A stretch of 48,350 nucleotides of DNA, taken from the NCBI GenBank assembly GCA_902798705.1, contig CADBXS010000022.1, positions 30,544-78,893 of the forward strand, given 5' to 3'. Positions 14,927 through 23,220 of the stretch are shown here, piece by piece (position 1 is the stretch's first letter; every line of letters starts with the position of its first letter). The notes beneath the pieces are model-generated. The model saw only the letters and a list, made by a program, of their open reading frames with translations, searched no databases and was not told the DNA's origin. The position numbers were made by a program, and so were the translations under genes. This DNA comes from an uncultured Bacteroidales bacterium. Its GTDB lineage: Bacteria; Bacteroidota; Bacteroidia; Bacteroidales; Bacteroidaceae.

Positions 14927-17245
14927 ATGACAAAAAAACGAATCTTAGCTTTTGCTATGTCGTTTGCAATGGTTATCTCGGTTTCTGCCCAAGGCGTGAA
15001 ACTCCGAGCAAACATTATTAATGGACATAGCAACTATTCAGGCTCACGCGATTGGACCACTTACGGCATTGGTTTGTGGGAGTTCACTGATGCCAAAGAA
15101 ACCTACACCAACTATGAGCAGATTGAGCAGAAATCCACGCTCTATGGCAATCAAGGCGCTATCTATGTAGATGGTTATTACTACACTTTCTATGGTCGTG
15201 AGAAGCAGTCGGAGGACGACCCTTACAACTACGACACAGACATGAACAACACCGAAGAAGAGGTGGTTGTGCGAAAGTGGGATGCAACGAACTGGACGAT
15301 GCTCGAAGAGAAAATCTACAAGACAAACGCCAATCTGAATTTCTGCGACCTTACTTACGATGCAAACGACGACAAGGTGTATTGCATCTATAGCGACATC
15401 AGTGGAAGCGGAGAAGACGCTTTCAGCGAATACTATTTTGGTTCACTCGACCTTCAGACGATGACTGTCACCCGCATCAGCAAGCGAGCACTCACCACTG
15501 AGTTCCGCGCCTTGGCAGCCAATCCTAACGGAAAGATTTATGCCATTGGCTATGCTTCGTCTCCTTACGACGGAAAGCTCTGCACCATCGACAAGAACAC
15601 AGGCGAATTTACCGATGTGGGCGACGTGGGTCACGGCATTCAGCGCACCATGCAGTCGGCTGTCTGCGACTGGCGCACTGGAAAGATGTACTGGGCAGGA
15701 CCGATGAACGACGGCAAGGACCACTCTCGCGAAGGCAACCGCTACGGCACCGCACTCTATGAGGTGAACATCGAAACGGGTGCTTCCACATTGCTCTCTC
15801 GCTTCCCTTTCAAGGAAACCGTAGTGGGCATGTACGTGGTAGGCGACATCGTGAAGAAGAACTTCGACGTGAACATCAAACTGAGCACGCCTTCACAGCT
15901 CAATGCCAACGAACTGTCTTCTGCTGTGGCAACCGTGAAGAACTTGGGAACCAATGTTGCTAAGGGCTACACTGTGAAACTCTATGCCAACGGTGTGGTT
16001 CGAGCTACTGTGGAAAACGGTATGGATCTGCAACCAGGCGAAAGTGTTGATTTGGACCTCGACTTCGTTGCCAACGTGAGCGATGGCACCCGTCTCCCTC
16101 TCTACGCAACAGTGGAGATGGCAAATGACGAAAACACTTCCAACAACACTACTACAACGACTGACGTGATTGTCGTGCAATCGATTCTTCCAACGGTAAG
16201 CCTCATGGGTATGGAGGAAAACGGTGTTGTCACTCTCGCTTGGGATGCTCCAAACCTCGACAACCGAAAGGTGACGGAGGACTTCGAGCGCTATGCTCCA
16301 TTCATCGTCAGCAACATCGGCGAATGGACCACAGTGAAGCGTGATGATGCTCAAGCCACTGCCACCATGCGCGACTTCATGGGTTCGTACATCTATCCTA
16401 ATGCAGGAAGTGCATTTGCCTACCAAGTGTTCAACCCATCTGAGGCTGGTATCTACAAGGACAACTACGAAACTGACACTTGCACCTACTACTGTCAGTC
16501 GGGCAAGCAGATGCTCATCGCCATGGCAGGTGCCGTGCCAGCCGACAACACGTCGGGCTTCGACTGGGCAAAGGCAGACAACTGGCTCATCTCACCAGAA
16601 CTCTCGGGCAAGGCACAGACCATTGCCTTCTATGCTAAGTGCTGGACATCGCAAGTGAAGCAGTATGCAAGCAGTTCGAGCTACACGCACTACGACGAAC
16701 AGTTCAATGTGCTCTACTCCACAACTGACAAGAACCCAGAGAACTTCACACGTCTCAATGCCGACGCCATCGTTGCCAAGCAGCGATTCAAGGAAGGCGA
16801 CTTCCAGTTCGAATTGCCAGAAGGTGCTAAGTATTTTGCTATTCAGCACGTGACAGATGGCGAGACAGGTTTCTGCTTCTTCCTCGACGACATCAGCTAT
16901 CAGCCAGTCATCGCCCACATCAAGGGTTACAACGTGTATTGCAACGGCGTAAAGTTGACAGAGGAACCGCTGTCGGCCAATACAATGGATTTCACGACTG
17001 CCATCCAGGGCGCAGAAATCAATTCATTCTCCGTTTCAGTTGTCTATGAAGAAGGCGAGTCCATGGCATCCAATGCATTCGAAGCCATCCCTGCTGCCAT
17101 CAACGACTTGCGCAGCGACCGTCTCCACAAGACAGGCATTTACACACTCAATGGTCAGTACATCGGCACTCAGCTCCCAGCTGTTCGCGGACTCTATGTT
17201 GTTCGCCTCTCAGATGGACAGACTCAGAAAGTGATAGTTAAATAA
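14927..17245 (+). CDS. Secreted adhesin-like protein: propeller-like, CARDB/FnIII and choice-of-anchor J domains, T9SS-type tail
   Basis: 772 aa with signal peptide (MTKKRILAFAMSFAMVISVSA-Q). Residues ~25-310 have repeated 'GxxYxxDxxT' strands like a beta-propeller (CTIDKNTGEFTDVGD, YEVNIETGASTLL). Residues ~315-425 resemble a CARDB-type beta-sandwich (ATVKNLGTNVAKGYTVKLY). A short FnIII-like strand (VTLAWDAP) then leads into a cleaved-adhesin/choice-of-anchor J module (~450-665: DFERYAPF, NWLISPEL, FFLDDISY). A final FnIII-like segment (IKGYNVYCNGVKL) ends in the tail GIYTLNGQYIG...VIVK. Similar modules occur in gingipain-associated adhesins. No protease domain is seen. It is terminated at 17257 and followed by another adhesin gene. 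Confidence 0.82.
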   Translation: MTKKRILAFAMSFAMVISVSAQGVKLRANIINGHSNYSGSRDWTTYGIGLWEFTDAKETYTNYEQIEQKSTLYGNQGAIYVDGYYYTFYGREKQSEDDPYNYDTDMNNTEEEVVVRKWDATNWTMLEEKIYKTNANLNFCDLTYDANDDKVYCIYSDISGSGEDAFSEYYFGSLDLQTMTVTRISKRALTTEFRALAANPNGKIYAIGYASSPYDGKLCTIDKNTGEFTDVGDVGHGIQRTMQSAVCDWRTGKMYWAGPMNDGKDHSREGNRYGTALYEVNIETGASTLLSRFPFKETVVGMYVVGDIVKKNFDVNIKLSTPSQLNANELSSAVATVKNLGTNVAKGYTVKLYANGVVRATVENGMDLQPGESVDLDLDFVANVSDGTRLPLYATVEMANDENTSNNTTTTTDVIVVQSILPTVSLMGMEENGVVTLAWDAPNLDNRKVTEDFERYAPFIVSNIGEWTTVKRDDAQATATMRDFMGSYIYPNAGSAFAYQVFNPSEAGIYKDNYETDTCTYYCQSGKQMLIAMAGAVPADNTSGFDWAKADNWLISPELSGKAQTIAFYAKCWTSQVKQYASSSSYTHYDEQFNVLYSTTDKNPENFTRLNADAIVAKQRFKEGDFQFELPEGAKYFAIQHVTDGETGFCFFLDDISYQPVIAHIKGYNVYCNGVKLTEEPLSANTMDFTTAIQGAEINSFSVSVVYEEGESMASNAFEAIPAAINDLRSDRLHKTGIYTLNGQYIGTQLPAVRGLYVVRLSDGQTQKVIVK

Positions 17246-17256
17246 AAAAATTGTAC

Positions 17257-17293
17257 GGGATAAGAAGGAGTATCAGAAACTTCCTCTTATCCC
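17257..17293 (+). terminator. Terminator after the 772-aa gene
   Basis: GGGATAAGAAGGA / TTCCTCTTATCCC hairpin followed by TTCTCCTTATT, starting 12 bp after the stop codon. Confidence 0.75.
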
Positions 17294-17353
17294 TTCTCCT
17301 TATTAAATAAATATAAACAACTTTTAATATTAACAATTTAAAAACAATTAAGT

Positions 17354-20300
17354 ATGAGAAGAATTACACTTATTTTCGCGTTACTTCTGTCGTTGATGGG
17401 GGTAAGGCAAGCGAATGCGGAAGCAGGAGACTACTCTGTAAATTTCAATGGTTTAACTGCACTTCCTGAAGGTTGGGAAGCTGTAGAGACTACAATTGGA
17501 TTTTCTTATGGTGCCGGTACCTATGAGATTGGTAGTGATTATGCCAAATCAGGAAAAGGATTGTATACCTATCAGACATCGTATGCTGGATATATTGTAA
17601 CAGCACCAGTTATTGGAGAAGTATCTTTTTATGTGAGAGCACGTGCAACAAGAAAAGCTTGCGGTGTAAAGGTTTTTAAGTATAGTGATAGTGGTGTTGG
17701 AGAGGAAATCACGGCTGCCGCAAAATCTTACACATCAAGTAATACTAATACGTCTTGGTCACAGGTTACGTTTAACTTAACAGAAGGAACGCGTCTTGCT
17801 TTCCAATTAAACAATGCAGCTATAGATGATTTCGTTGCAGAAGCTTATGAAGATGGAGCAGAAAAGAAAGCCATTGGTATTTCTGCATTTGCAGCTGATG
17901 AAACTAATTTGAATACAGATACAGAAGGTAAGTACACAGCTTCTTTCACTGTAACTGTTGAAAATAAAGGTAACGTAGCTCTGACAGCAGAGGACAATGC
18001 TACCGTTAGTTTGCTTGATGCAAATAAGAATGTGATTGCTACATCTGATGCTATTGAACTTGCTAAAGATGGTTCTACTGAAATCACTTTGACTTATAAG
18101 GGTACAGCAACGGCTGATGGTGATATTACTTTCTATGTGAAAGAGAATATGACAGACAAGCAATTTGCGTCATCAGCTACTGTTAATGTTCGTTTGGCAG
18201 GAGCTCGTTTTGCCATTGACAACGATGGTTCTGCACAAGATTTCGGCTTCAATGCTATAGATGGTACAAGCGAAAAGTCTTATGCAGTAACAAACAATGG
18301 TAATATTACTATGAATGTAACTATTGCTGCTCCTGAAGGGTATGCTGTTAATCCATCTACATTTACTGTAGAAGCTGGTGCAACCGAAAGCTTTACTGTT
18401 TCATTGAATACAGCTACTGTTGGAATTAAGGCTGGCAATGTCGTTGTTACAAGTGATGCAGTAGATGTTCAGTCATTTAACATTCCTGTAAGTGGATATG
18501 TTTATGCTGATGGAGTTGAGCATGTAGATTTCTCTGCTCTTCCACAGGGTTGGACAATAGCAGGAAACACTTCTATATCTAATGATGTTGCTGATTTCTA
18601 TTATGGTTCATCTAATACAATGGAGACTCCAGCAATTGAATTTGCAGAAGGTAGTGTTCTTTCTATTAGAGGTATGCTTAGATCTTCTTATGGTACACTT
18701 ACAGTAAAAGGTTCAACAGATGGCGGTTCTAATTGGTCTTATAGCAAAGATGTTACAGGTTTCAATGCTAACACATATACAACTGTTGAATTGACAGACA
18801 TTCCTGCTGAAGTAAATAAACTGCAATTTGTTGGTTATTATTTCTACATTGATGACTTGGCAGGATTCAACTATGACCAGAATGCTCCTGTATTGACTGT
18901 TGATCCTACAACAGATGCAGCTTTTGGCAAGGTGAAGGCTTCAGATAGCAAGACTTATACTATTACAAATAGCGGCACAGGCACTTTGACAGGAACTATC
19001 ACTTCTTCTGATGAAACACAATTCACTGTTTCAGAGAGCGAGTTCAGTCTTGGTGCTGGAGAAAGCATGACATTTGACGTCATCCTTGTATTCGATGAGA
19101 ATTATGGTGAAAAGAGTGCTACTATTAGTGTAGTTCCTTCATACGATGAGGCTGCTGCTGTTGTAATCAATGCAACTGCTACAACTTCCGACCCTAATGT
19201 TTGGGAAGAGGACTTCGAGGGAGGTACTGTTCCTGCAAGATGGATTGCTAATGGTTGGACAGTTTCTACTCCAAGTGCATTCCTTGGAGGTAATGGAACC
19301 CAGATGGCTGGTGCAAGTTCTCAGACAGCAACTTTGATTACCCCTCGCTTGATTGCAACTGAAGGCCAAGAATTGACATTCGAACTTGGTGGTTCAGGTT
19401 CTTCTTACCCTCTTACTGTTGAGTATTCTACAGATCGTGAAACATGGGAGACTGTTGCAACTTTCACACAAGATGGCACACAAACGATTGCTGCTCCTAC
19501 TACGACAAGCAACTTCTATCTCCGCTTTACAGGTTGGGTTTATATTGACAACCTTGTAGGCTTCAAACTCGATTTGCCTGCTCACGAAGCTGCTATCACT
19601 GCAACTACAATTCCTGCAACAGGTACCCAGTTCGCTGAATATACAGCAAGCGTAACTGTAAAGGAACAGGCTGGTAAGTCTGAAGAGTTGACTGCTATAT
19701 TCTTCATTGGTGAAACACAATATGGTGAAGCTGTTGTTGAAACTGTTAATGCAAACGGAACAAAGACCTTCACTGTTACATTTACTCCAGAAGAAGCAAT
19801 CAGTGGTGATGCTTACTTCACTGTAACAAATGATGACATCGAACTCACTTCTGAAAAGAAAGCTGTTGAAATTGTTGCTGCTCCAGTTCTTGATGAAACA
19901 GCTGCAAGCGAAATCGCAACAGGCACTGTTGACGCTCTCGTTCTGAAGTACACTCCAAAGAACGGTTGGAACACAATCTGCGTACCATTCGCACTCACAG
20001 AAGATATCTTGAATCAAATCTTTGGCGAAGGATGGAAGGCATACGAGTTCAAGGGCTATAATGATGGAGAATTTACTTTCTACAAACCATCTTTCTATGC
20101 AGCTGGCTATCCTTATTTGGTATTTACAGAGAATGCTCAGGTAGCTACTGATGGTTACAAGTTGGAAAACATCAACATCACAGCAGCAACAGCATTGAGT
20201 GACAACTATGGTGGAGTGACTCTCCAAGGTACTTACGCTCCTGTTGCTGCTCCAAACATGGCAGGCAAGTATGGTGTAGTTCCTAATACCAATGACGTTC

Positions 20301-20539
20301 CAACAATCATGAAGGGTGGTGCAAGTGCTACTTTGAAGGGTTATCGTGGCTACTTCGAAATCCCAAGCGGAGAAGTAAAGAGCTTCAGCTTCACATTTGT
20401 TGACGATGCAACAGGTATTCGTCAGTTCGTTGCAACTCCTGAGAATGGTGCTATCTACGACCTCAACGGAAACAAGGTGAAGAACCTCGTGAAGGGACAG
20501 GTTTACATTATGAACGGACAAAAGATTCTTGTTAAGTAA
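17354..20539 (+). CDS. Large secreted adhesin-like protein with three choice-of-anchor J-like domains, T9SS-type tail
   Basis: 1061 aa with signal peptide (MRRITLIFALLLSLMGVRQANA). At least three beta-sandwich segments resemble choice-of-anchor J domains: 'VNFNGLTALPEGW' (~29), 'VDFSALPQGWTI' (~395) and 'EDFEGGTVPARWI' (~620). They are interleaved with ASH/DUF1573-like segments (KSYAVTNNGNITMNV, KTYTITNSGTGTLTG). A C-terminal jelly-roll-like part (YTPKNGWNTICVPFAL) leads to the tail GAIYDLNGNKVKN...ILVK. Codon use differs from its neighbours: most of the gene prefers T/A-ending codons (GCT, GAT, AAT, ACA) where the adjacent genes are C-ending. That suggests later acquisition or different selection. 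Probably surface-displayed. Confidence 0.82.
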   Translation: MRRITLIFALLLSLMGVRQANAEAGDYSVNFNGLTALPEGWEAVETTIGFSYGAGTYEIGSDYAKSGKGLYTYQTSYAGYIVTAPVIGEVSFYVRARATRKACGVKVFKYSDSGVGEEITAAAKSYTSSNTNTSWSQVTFNLTEGTRLAFQLNNAAIDDFVAEAYEDGAEKKAIGISAFAADETNLNTDTEGKYTASFTVTVENKGNVALTAEDNATVSLLDANKNVIATSDAIELAKDGSTEITLTYKGTATADGDITFYVKENMTDKQFASSATVNVRLAGARFAIDNDGSAQDFGFNAIDGTSEKSYAVTNNGNITMNVTIAAPEGYAVNPSTFTVEAGATESFTVSLNTATVGIKAGNVVVTSDAVDVQSFNIPVSGYVYADGVEHVDFSALPQGWTIAGNTSISNDVADFYYGSSNTMETPAIEFAEGSVLSIRGMLRSSYGTLTVKGSTDGGSNWSYSKDVTGFNANTYTTVELTDIPAEVNKLQFVGYYFYIDDLAGFNYDQNAPVLTVDPTTDAAFGKVKASDSKTYTITNSGTGTLTGTITSSDETQFTVSESEFSLGAGESMTFDVILVFDENYGEKSATISVVPSYDEAAAVVINATATTSDPNVWEEDFEGGTVPARWIANGWTVSTPSAFLGGNGTQMAGASSQTATLITPRLIATEGQELTFELGGSGSSYPLTVEYSTDRETWETVATFTQDGTQTIAAPTTTSNFYLRFTGWVYIDNLVGFKLDLPAHEAAITATTIPATGTQFAEYTASVTVKEQAGKSEELTAIFFIGETQYGEAVVETVNANGTKTFTVTFTPEEAISGDAYFTVTNDDIELTSEKKAVEIVAAPVLDETAASEIATGTVDALVLKYTPKNGWNTICVPFALTEDILNQIFGEGWKAYEFKGYNDGEFTFYKPSFYAAGYPYLVFTENAQVATDGYKLENINITAATALSDNYGGVTLQGTYAPVAAPNMAGKYGVVPNTNDVPTIMKGGASATLKGYRGYFEIPSGEVKSFSFTFVDDATGIRQFVATPENGAIYDLNGNKVKNLVKGQVYIMNGQKILVK

Positions 20540-20564
20540 GAATTTATCATTTCATTTTAGTTTT

Positions 20565-20594
20565 CGGTGGTTGGGATTCCATTCCCAATCACCG
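20565..20594 (+). promoter_or_regulatory. Hairpin between the 1061-aa gene and the small peptide genes
   Basis: CGGTGGTTGGGA / TCCCAATCACCG, a 12-bp stem with one G-T pair and a 6-nt loop, without a T-run after it. No promoter box is visible before the peptide genes, so it may be an mRNA-processing or partial-termination signal between cistrons. Inferred. Confidence 0.5.
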
Positions 20595-20611
20595 TACAAA
20601 CAGAAGAAAAT

Positions 20612-20788
20612 ATGAAAAAAGAATATATTAAACCAACCACCAAGGTAAAGCTCTCATCATTGCAGACTTTTATGCAAGAAGGTTCTCCATTGAAAACTAC
20701 TGTTGCTGACGGTGAGTATAATGGTGATTTCGGCACTAAGTCGAATGATGCAGATGATGAGAAGTGGAGCGAGAGCGGACTTTGGTAA
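20612..20788 (+). CDS. Small peptide 1 (MKKEYIKP family)
   Basis: 58 aa from the ATG at 20612, preceded by AGAAAAT. An upstream in-frame start at 20567 would place the hairpin inside the gene, and the paralogue starts with the same MKKEYIKP, so 20612 is preferred. No signal peptide, no cysteine. The middle is variable (LQTFMQEGSPLKTTV) and the C-terminus is acidic and Trp-rich (EYNGDFGTKSND...W...GLW), with the last Trp directly before the stop. Its paralogue follows 21 bp downstream. Short Bacteroidetes proteins starting MKK.YI.P are common but uncharacterised; a peptide precursor or secreted signal is one possibility. Confidence 0.75.
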   Translation: MKKEYIKPTTKVKLSSLQTFMQEGSPLKTTVADGEYNGDFGTKSNDADDEKWSESGLW

Positions 20789-20809
20789 TAGCATAAAAAC
20801 GATAAGTTT

Positions 20810-20977
20810 ATGAAAAAAGAATATATTAAGCCAAACTCCGAAGTGATATGTCCGTCATTGCAAACTTACTTCGAGCCAGCAAGCAACGGATTTACCACAA
20901 CTGCATCGGAAGAAGAATATAATGGAGAATTTGCAACGAAGTCGAATGATTCTTGGAACAAAGAAGGACTTTGGTAA
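20810..20977 (+). CDS. Small peptide 2, tandem paralogue of peptide 1
   Basis: 55 aa, ATG at 20810, TAA at 20975-20977. Residues 1-8 (MKKEYIKP) are identical to peptide 1. SLQT follows at the same place, and the C-terminal half keeps the order EYNG-F-TKSND-W-GLW, while residues ~9-15 and ~20-33 differ. One Cys (VICPSLQ) is absent from peptide 1. Conserved ends with a variable centre, in tandem, imply a duplicated functional unit. Co-transcription with peptide 1 is near certain (21-bp gap). The Omp28-like secreted protein gene follows 55 bp later. Confidence 0.75.
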   Translation: MKKEYIKPNSEVICPSLQTYFEPASNGFTTTASEEEYNGEFATKSNDSWNKEGLW

Positions 20978-21032
20978 TTATTCTTCAACACATTCCATAA
21001 ACTCTACGTATAAATACAAAAAATAATTATTG

Positions 21033-22712
21033 ATGAAAATATTCAAATCTCTGATGGTTGTGGCGGCACTATCTGCCGCCACAACTGTCTCTGCTCAGTC
21101 GAGCATAGCAAACAGCAGAAAGGCACAGATACAGCTTGTGCCAAGCATGGCTTCCCAACAACTCTTCACCAAGCAGGAAGCTCAGCTGAGTCCATCAACA
21201 ACAAGCGGAAAAAAGTCCATTTCCTCAGTACACAAGGCAAGTCAACTCCACGTGGGCAACGTCACCGATGCCACGCCCCTCGCCTACTCGCTTGCCCTCG
21301 GAGCTGGCAGCACGAGAGTGTGCGCCCAGTACCCCGTTGACCTCCTGAAGAAATACGCGGGCTGCAAGATTACAGGAGTGCGCATCGGATTGGCAAATAC
21401 TACTTCCATCGCCTCCGTCGAAGGATGGATTTCCGAAGACCCAAGTGCCACACCCGTTGTGAATCTCGCCGCAGGTCAATCCTCTACGTTTGAGGAAGGC
21501 TGGAACGAAATCAGTTTCTCGAAGCCTTACACGATTACAGGTAACGAAGCGGATTTCTACATGGGTGCAACCGTTGACATGGCAGACAACCAAGGCTCCA
21601 TCTGCACCACCGACGTTAGTTCCGTCTATGGTTTCCTTTATGAATCCAACGGTTATTGGTACGATGGCACATCGGGCTATGGCACGCTCGCCATCCAGAT
21701 TGTGGTGGAAGGCAACCTGCCCGACTACGACGTGACGCTGTCCAACTTCTCTACCGACGGTCGCTACTACAAGACTTCGGAAAACGATTCGCTCTATTTC
21801 TATGTGGAGTTTTCAAGCTCGGGCATCAAGGACATTCCTTCACTCCTTCTGCAAGGTGTGTTCGACGGCGATGCCACCAAGAGTTTCCAACTCGCCATCA
21901 ATGAGACCATCACAGGCCAATCATCTGCACTCAAGCAAGGCATCAAACTGTCGGAATTCGGACTCGAAACGGGACAGCACTCTTTAGTGCTCCGCGCACT
22001 CGGCACTGCCGATGGCACAGCCATGAGCGAAGGCTCCACCGACGACGATGCAGTGGCTTCCGCCTTTGCCATCTACAGCAACGGCGCCACTCGCAACAAG
22101 ATTCTGATGGAAGTGTTCTGCAATCAGTATAGCCAGACAGACTCGCTCGAAACGGAAATCCTTGAGCGCATGATGTCCACACGTTCCGACATCGCTCCCG
22201 TGTTCATCCATGGCGATTTCTTCGGCGAAGAATTTGCCGACCAGAACGCACTGCCCGTAGCCATCAACTACGCCATGTCCTACGGCCTCAACATGGTTCC
22301 AACCATGCTCGTCAACCGCTTCATGATGCCTGGCTACGAAACCATCGACCTGCCGCTGACGTTCAACTTGGTGGGTTACTCGGGCTATGTGAACGAAATC
22401 GTGAACTACATCAACTCACTCTCACCTGCTTTCTGCTCGCTCACCGTGAAGCCAACGTCTTACGACGAGAAATCAGGAAAGATAACCATCGAGGTAAGCG
22501 GAACCCGCACAGGCGATTTCAACAAGATTTTCCAGAACGGCGCTGTGACGCTCTACCTCACCGAGGACAACTTGTTAGGTCCGCAGGATTGCCCTTACGC
22601 CATGCATGATGACTATGTTCACAACCATGTGCTTCGTTACGTGGCAACGGCTGACTTCGGCGATGAAATCACATGGAGGATGAAAACTCCACCATCGACA
22701 ACATCGACGTGA
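21033..22712 (+). CDS. Omp28-like secreted protein, frameshifted before its C-terminal tail
   Basis: 559 aa from ATG 21033, which gives a signal peptide (MKIFKSLMVVAALSAATTVSA-Q); the TTG just before is less likely. Residues ~65-235 form a beta-sandwich (CAQYPVDLLKKYAGCKITGVRIGLAN). Residues ~345-470 resemble the thioredoxin-fold part of Omp28-related proteins (ILMEVFCNQYSQTD, APVFIHGDFFGEEF, NMVPTMLVNR). The frame runs off at 22712 after DEITWRMKTPPSTTST. The expected sorting tail lies in another frame (22673-22894), so the gene is broken by a one-base loss or a longer deletion not divisible by three. As read here the product lacks its secretion tail. Confidence 0.7.
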   Translation: MKIFKSLMVVAALSAATTVSAQSSIANSRKAQIQLVPSMASQQLFTKQEAQLSPSTTSGKKSISSVHKASQLHVGNVTDATPLAYSLALGAGSTRVCAQYPVDLLKKYAGCKITGVRIGLANTTSIASVEGWISEDPSATPVVNLAAGQSSTFEEGWNEISFSKPYTITGNEADFYMGATVDMADNQGSICTTDVSSVYGFLYESNGYWYDGTSGYGTLAIQIVVEGNLPDYDVTLSNFSTDGRYYKTSENDSLYFYVEFSSSGIKDIPSLLLQGVFDGDATKSFQLAINETITGQSSALKQGIKLSEFGLETGQHSLVLRALGTADGTAMSEGSTDDDAVASAFAIYSNGATRNKILMEVFCNQYSQTDSLETEILERMMSTRSDIAPVFIHGDFFGEEFADQNALPVAINYAMSYGLNMVPTMLVNRFMMPGYETIDLPLTFNLVGYSGYVNEIVNYINSLSPAFCSLTVKPTSYDEKSGKITIEVSGTRTGDFNKIFQNGAVTLYLTEDNLLGPQDCPYAMHDDYVHNHVLRYVATADFGDEITWRMKTPPSTTST

Positions 22713-22894
22713 CAAACACGGCAGACGTCTCACTCTCAGGCTTGGCCAATGGCATTGCCACACTCCACACCGACGATGCTCATGCCAAGAGCGAATATTA
22801 CACCCTCGATGGCATCCGCATCAGCGAACCGAAGCTCGGTCATGGCATTTTCCTTCAGAAGAAAGGAAGCAAGACCGTGAAGCTGATTCGATAA
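22673..22894 (+). pseudogene. Out-of-frame C-terminal T9SS-type tail of the Omp28-like gene
   Basis: In the -1 frame the sequence continues ENSTIDNIDVTNTADVSLSG... and ends YYTLDGIRISEPKLG...KTVKLIR, the same kind of tail as on the other secreted proteins here. It has no ribosome-binding site or independent start that would make sense, so it is the remainder of the upstream gene rather than a separate one. Seen directly in the translation. Confidence 0.8.
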
Positions 22895-23116
22895 GAACGC
22901 AACCCACCTTACTGCAAAAATGCAAAGAAAGCGGAAATATGACAAATCCGAACAGCAAATCTGCGCTAAAAACGTAAAAAACAACGATTATTTTAGCAAA
23001 GAAAAAAATAATTGAAAAAAAACTTGAATAAAATTTGGATATAAAAAACTTTATTTGCAATTTTGCATACGAAAAAATTAGATTTTTTCATAGTTAAGGT
23101 TTAGGTTAAAAATAGG

Positions 23117-23152
23117 GAGGCATCGGTTCGTGATGAACCGATGTCTTGGTTT
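23117..23152 (+). terminator. Strong hairpin terminator in the gap before the radical SAM gene
   Basis: CATCGGTTC-GTGAT-GAACCGATG (23121-23143), extendable by about four pairs, followed by TTGGTTTTTA. It lies 220 bp after the Omp28-like tail. It could end that transcript or a short RNA starting near 23070 (weak -7-like CAATTTTG at 23058-23065). The rest of the 326-bp gap 22895-23220 is A-rich with no other feature seen. Confidence 0.65.
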
Positions 23153-23220
23153 TTATACGTAACCACCTATTTTTCATCAAACCAGTGGTCACAAAAACAA
23201 AAAGAAAAGGAAATCCTGAT

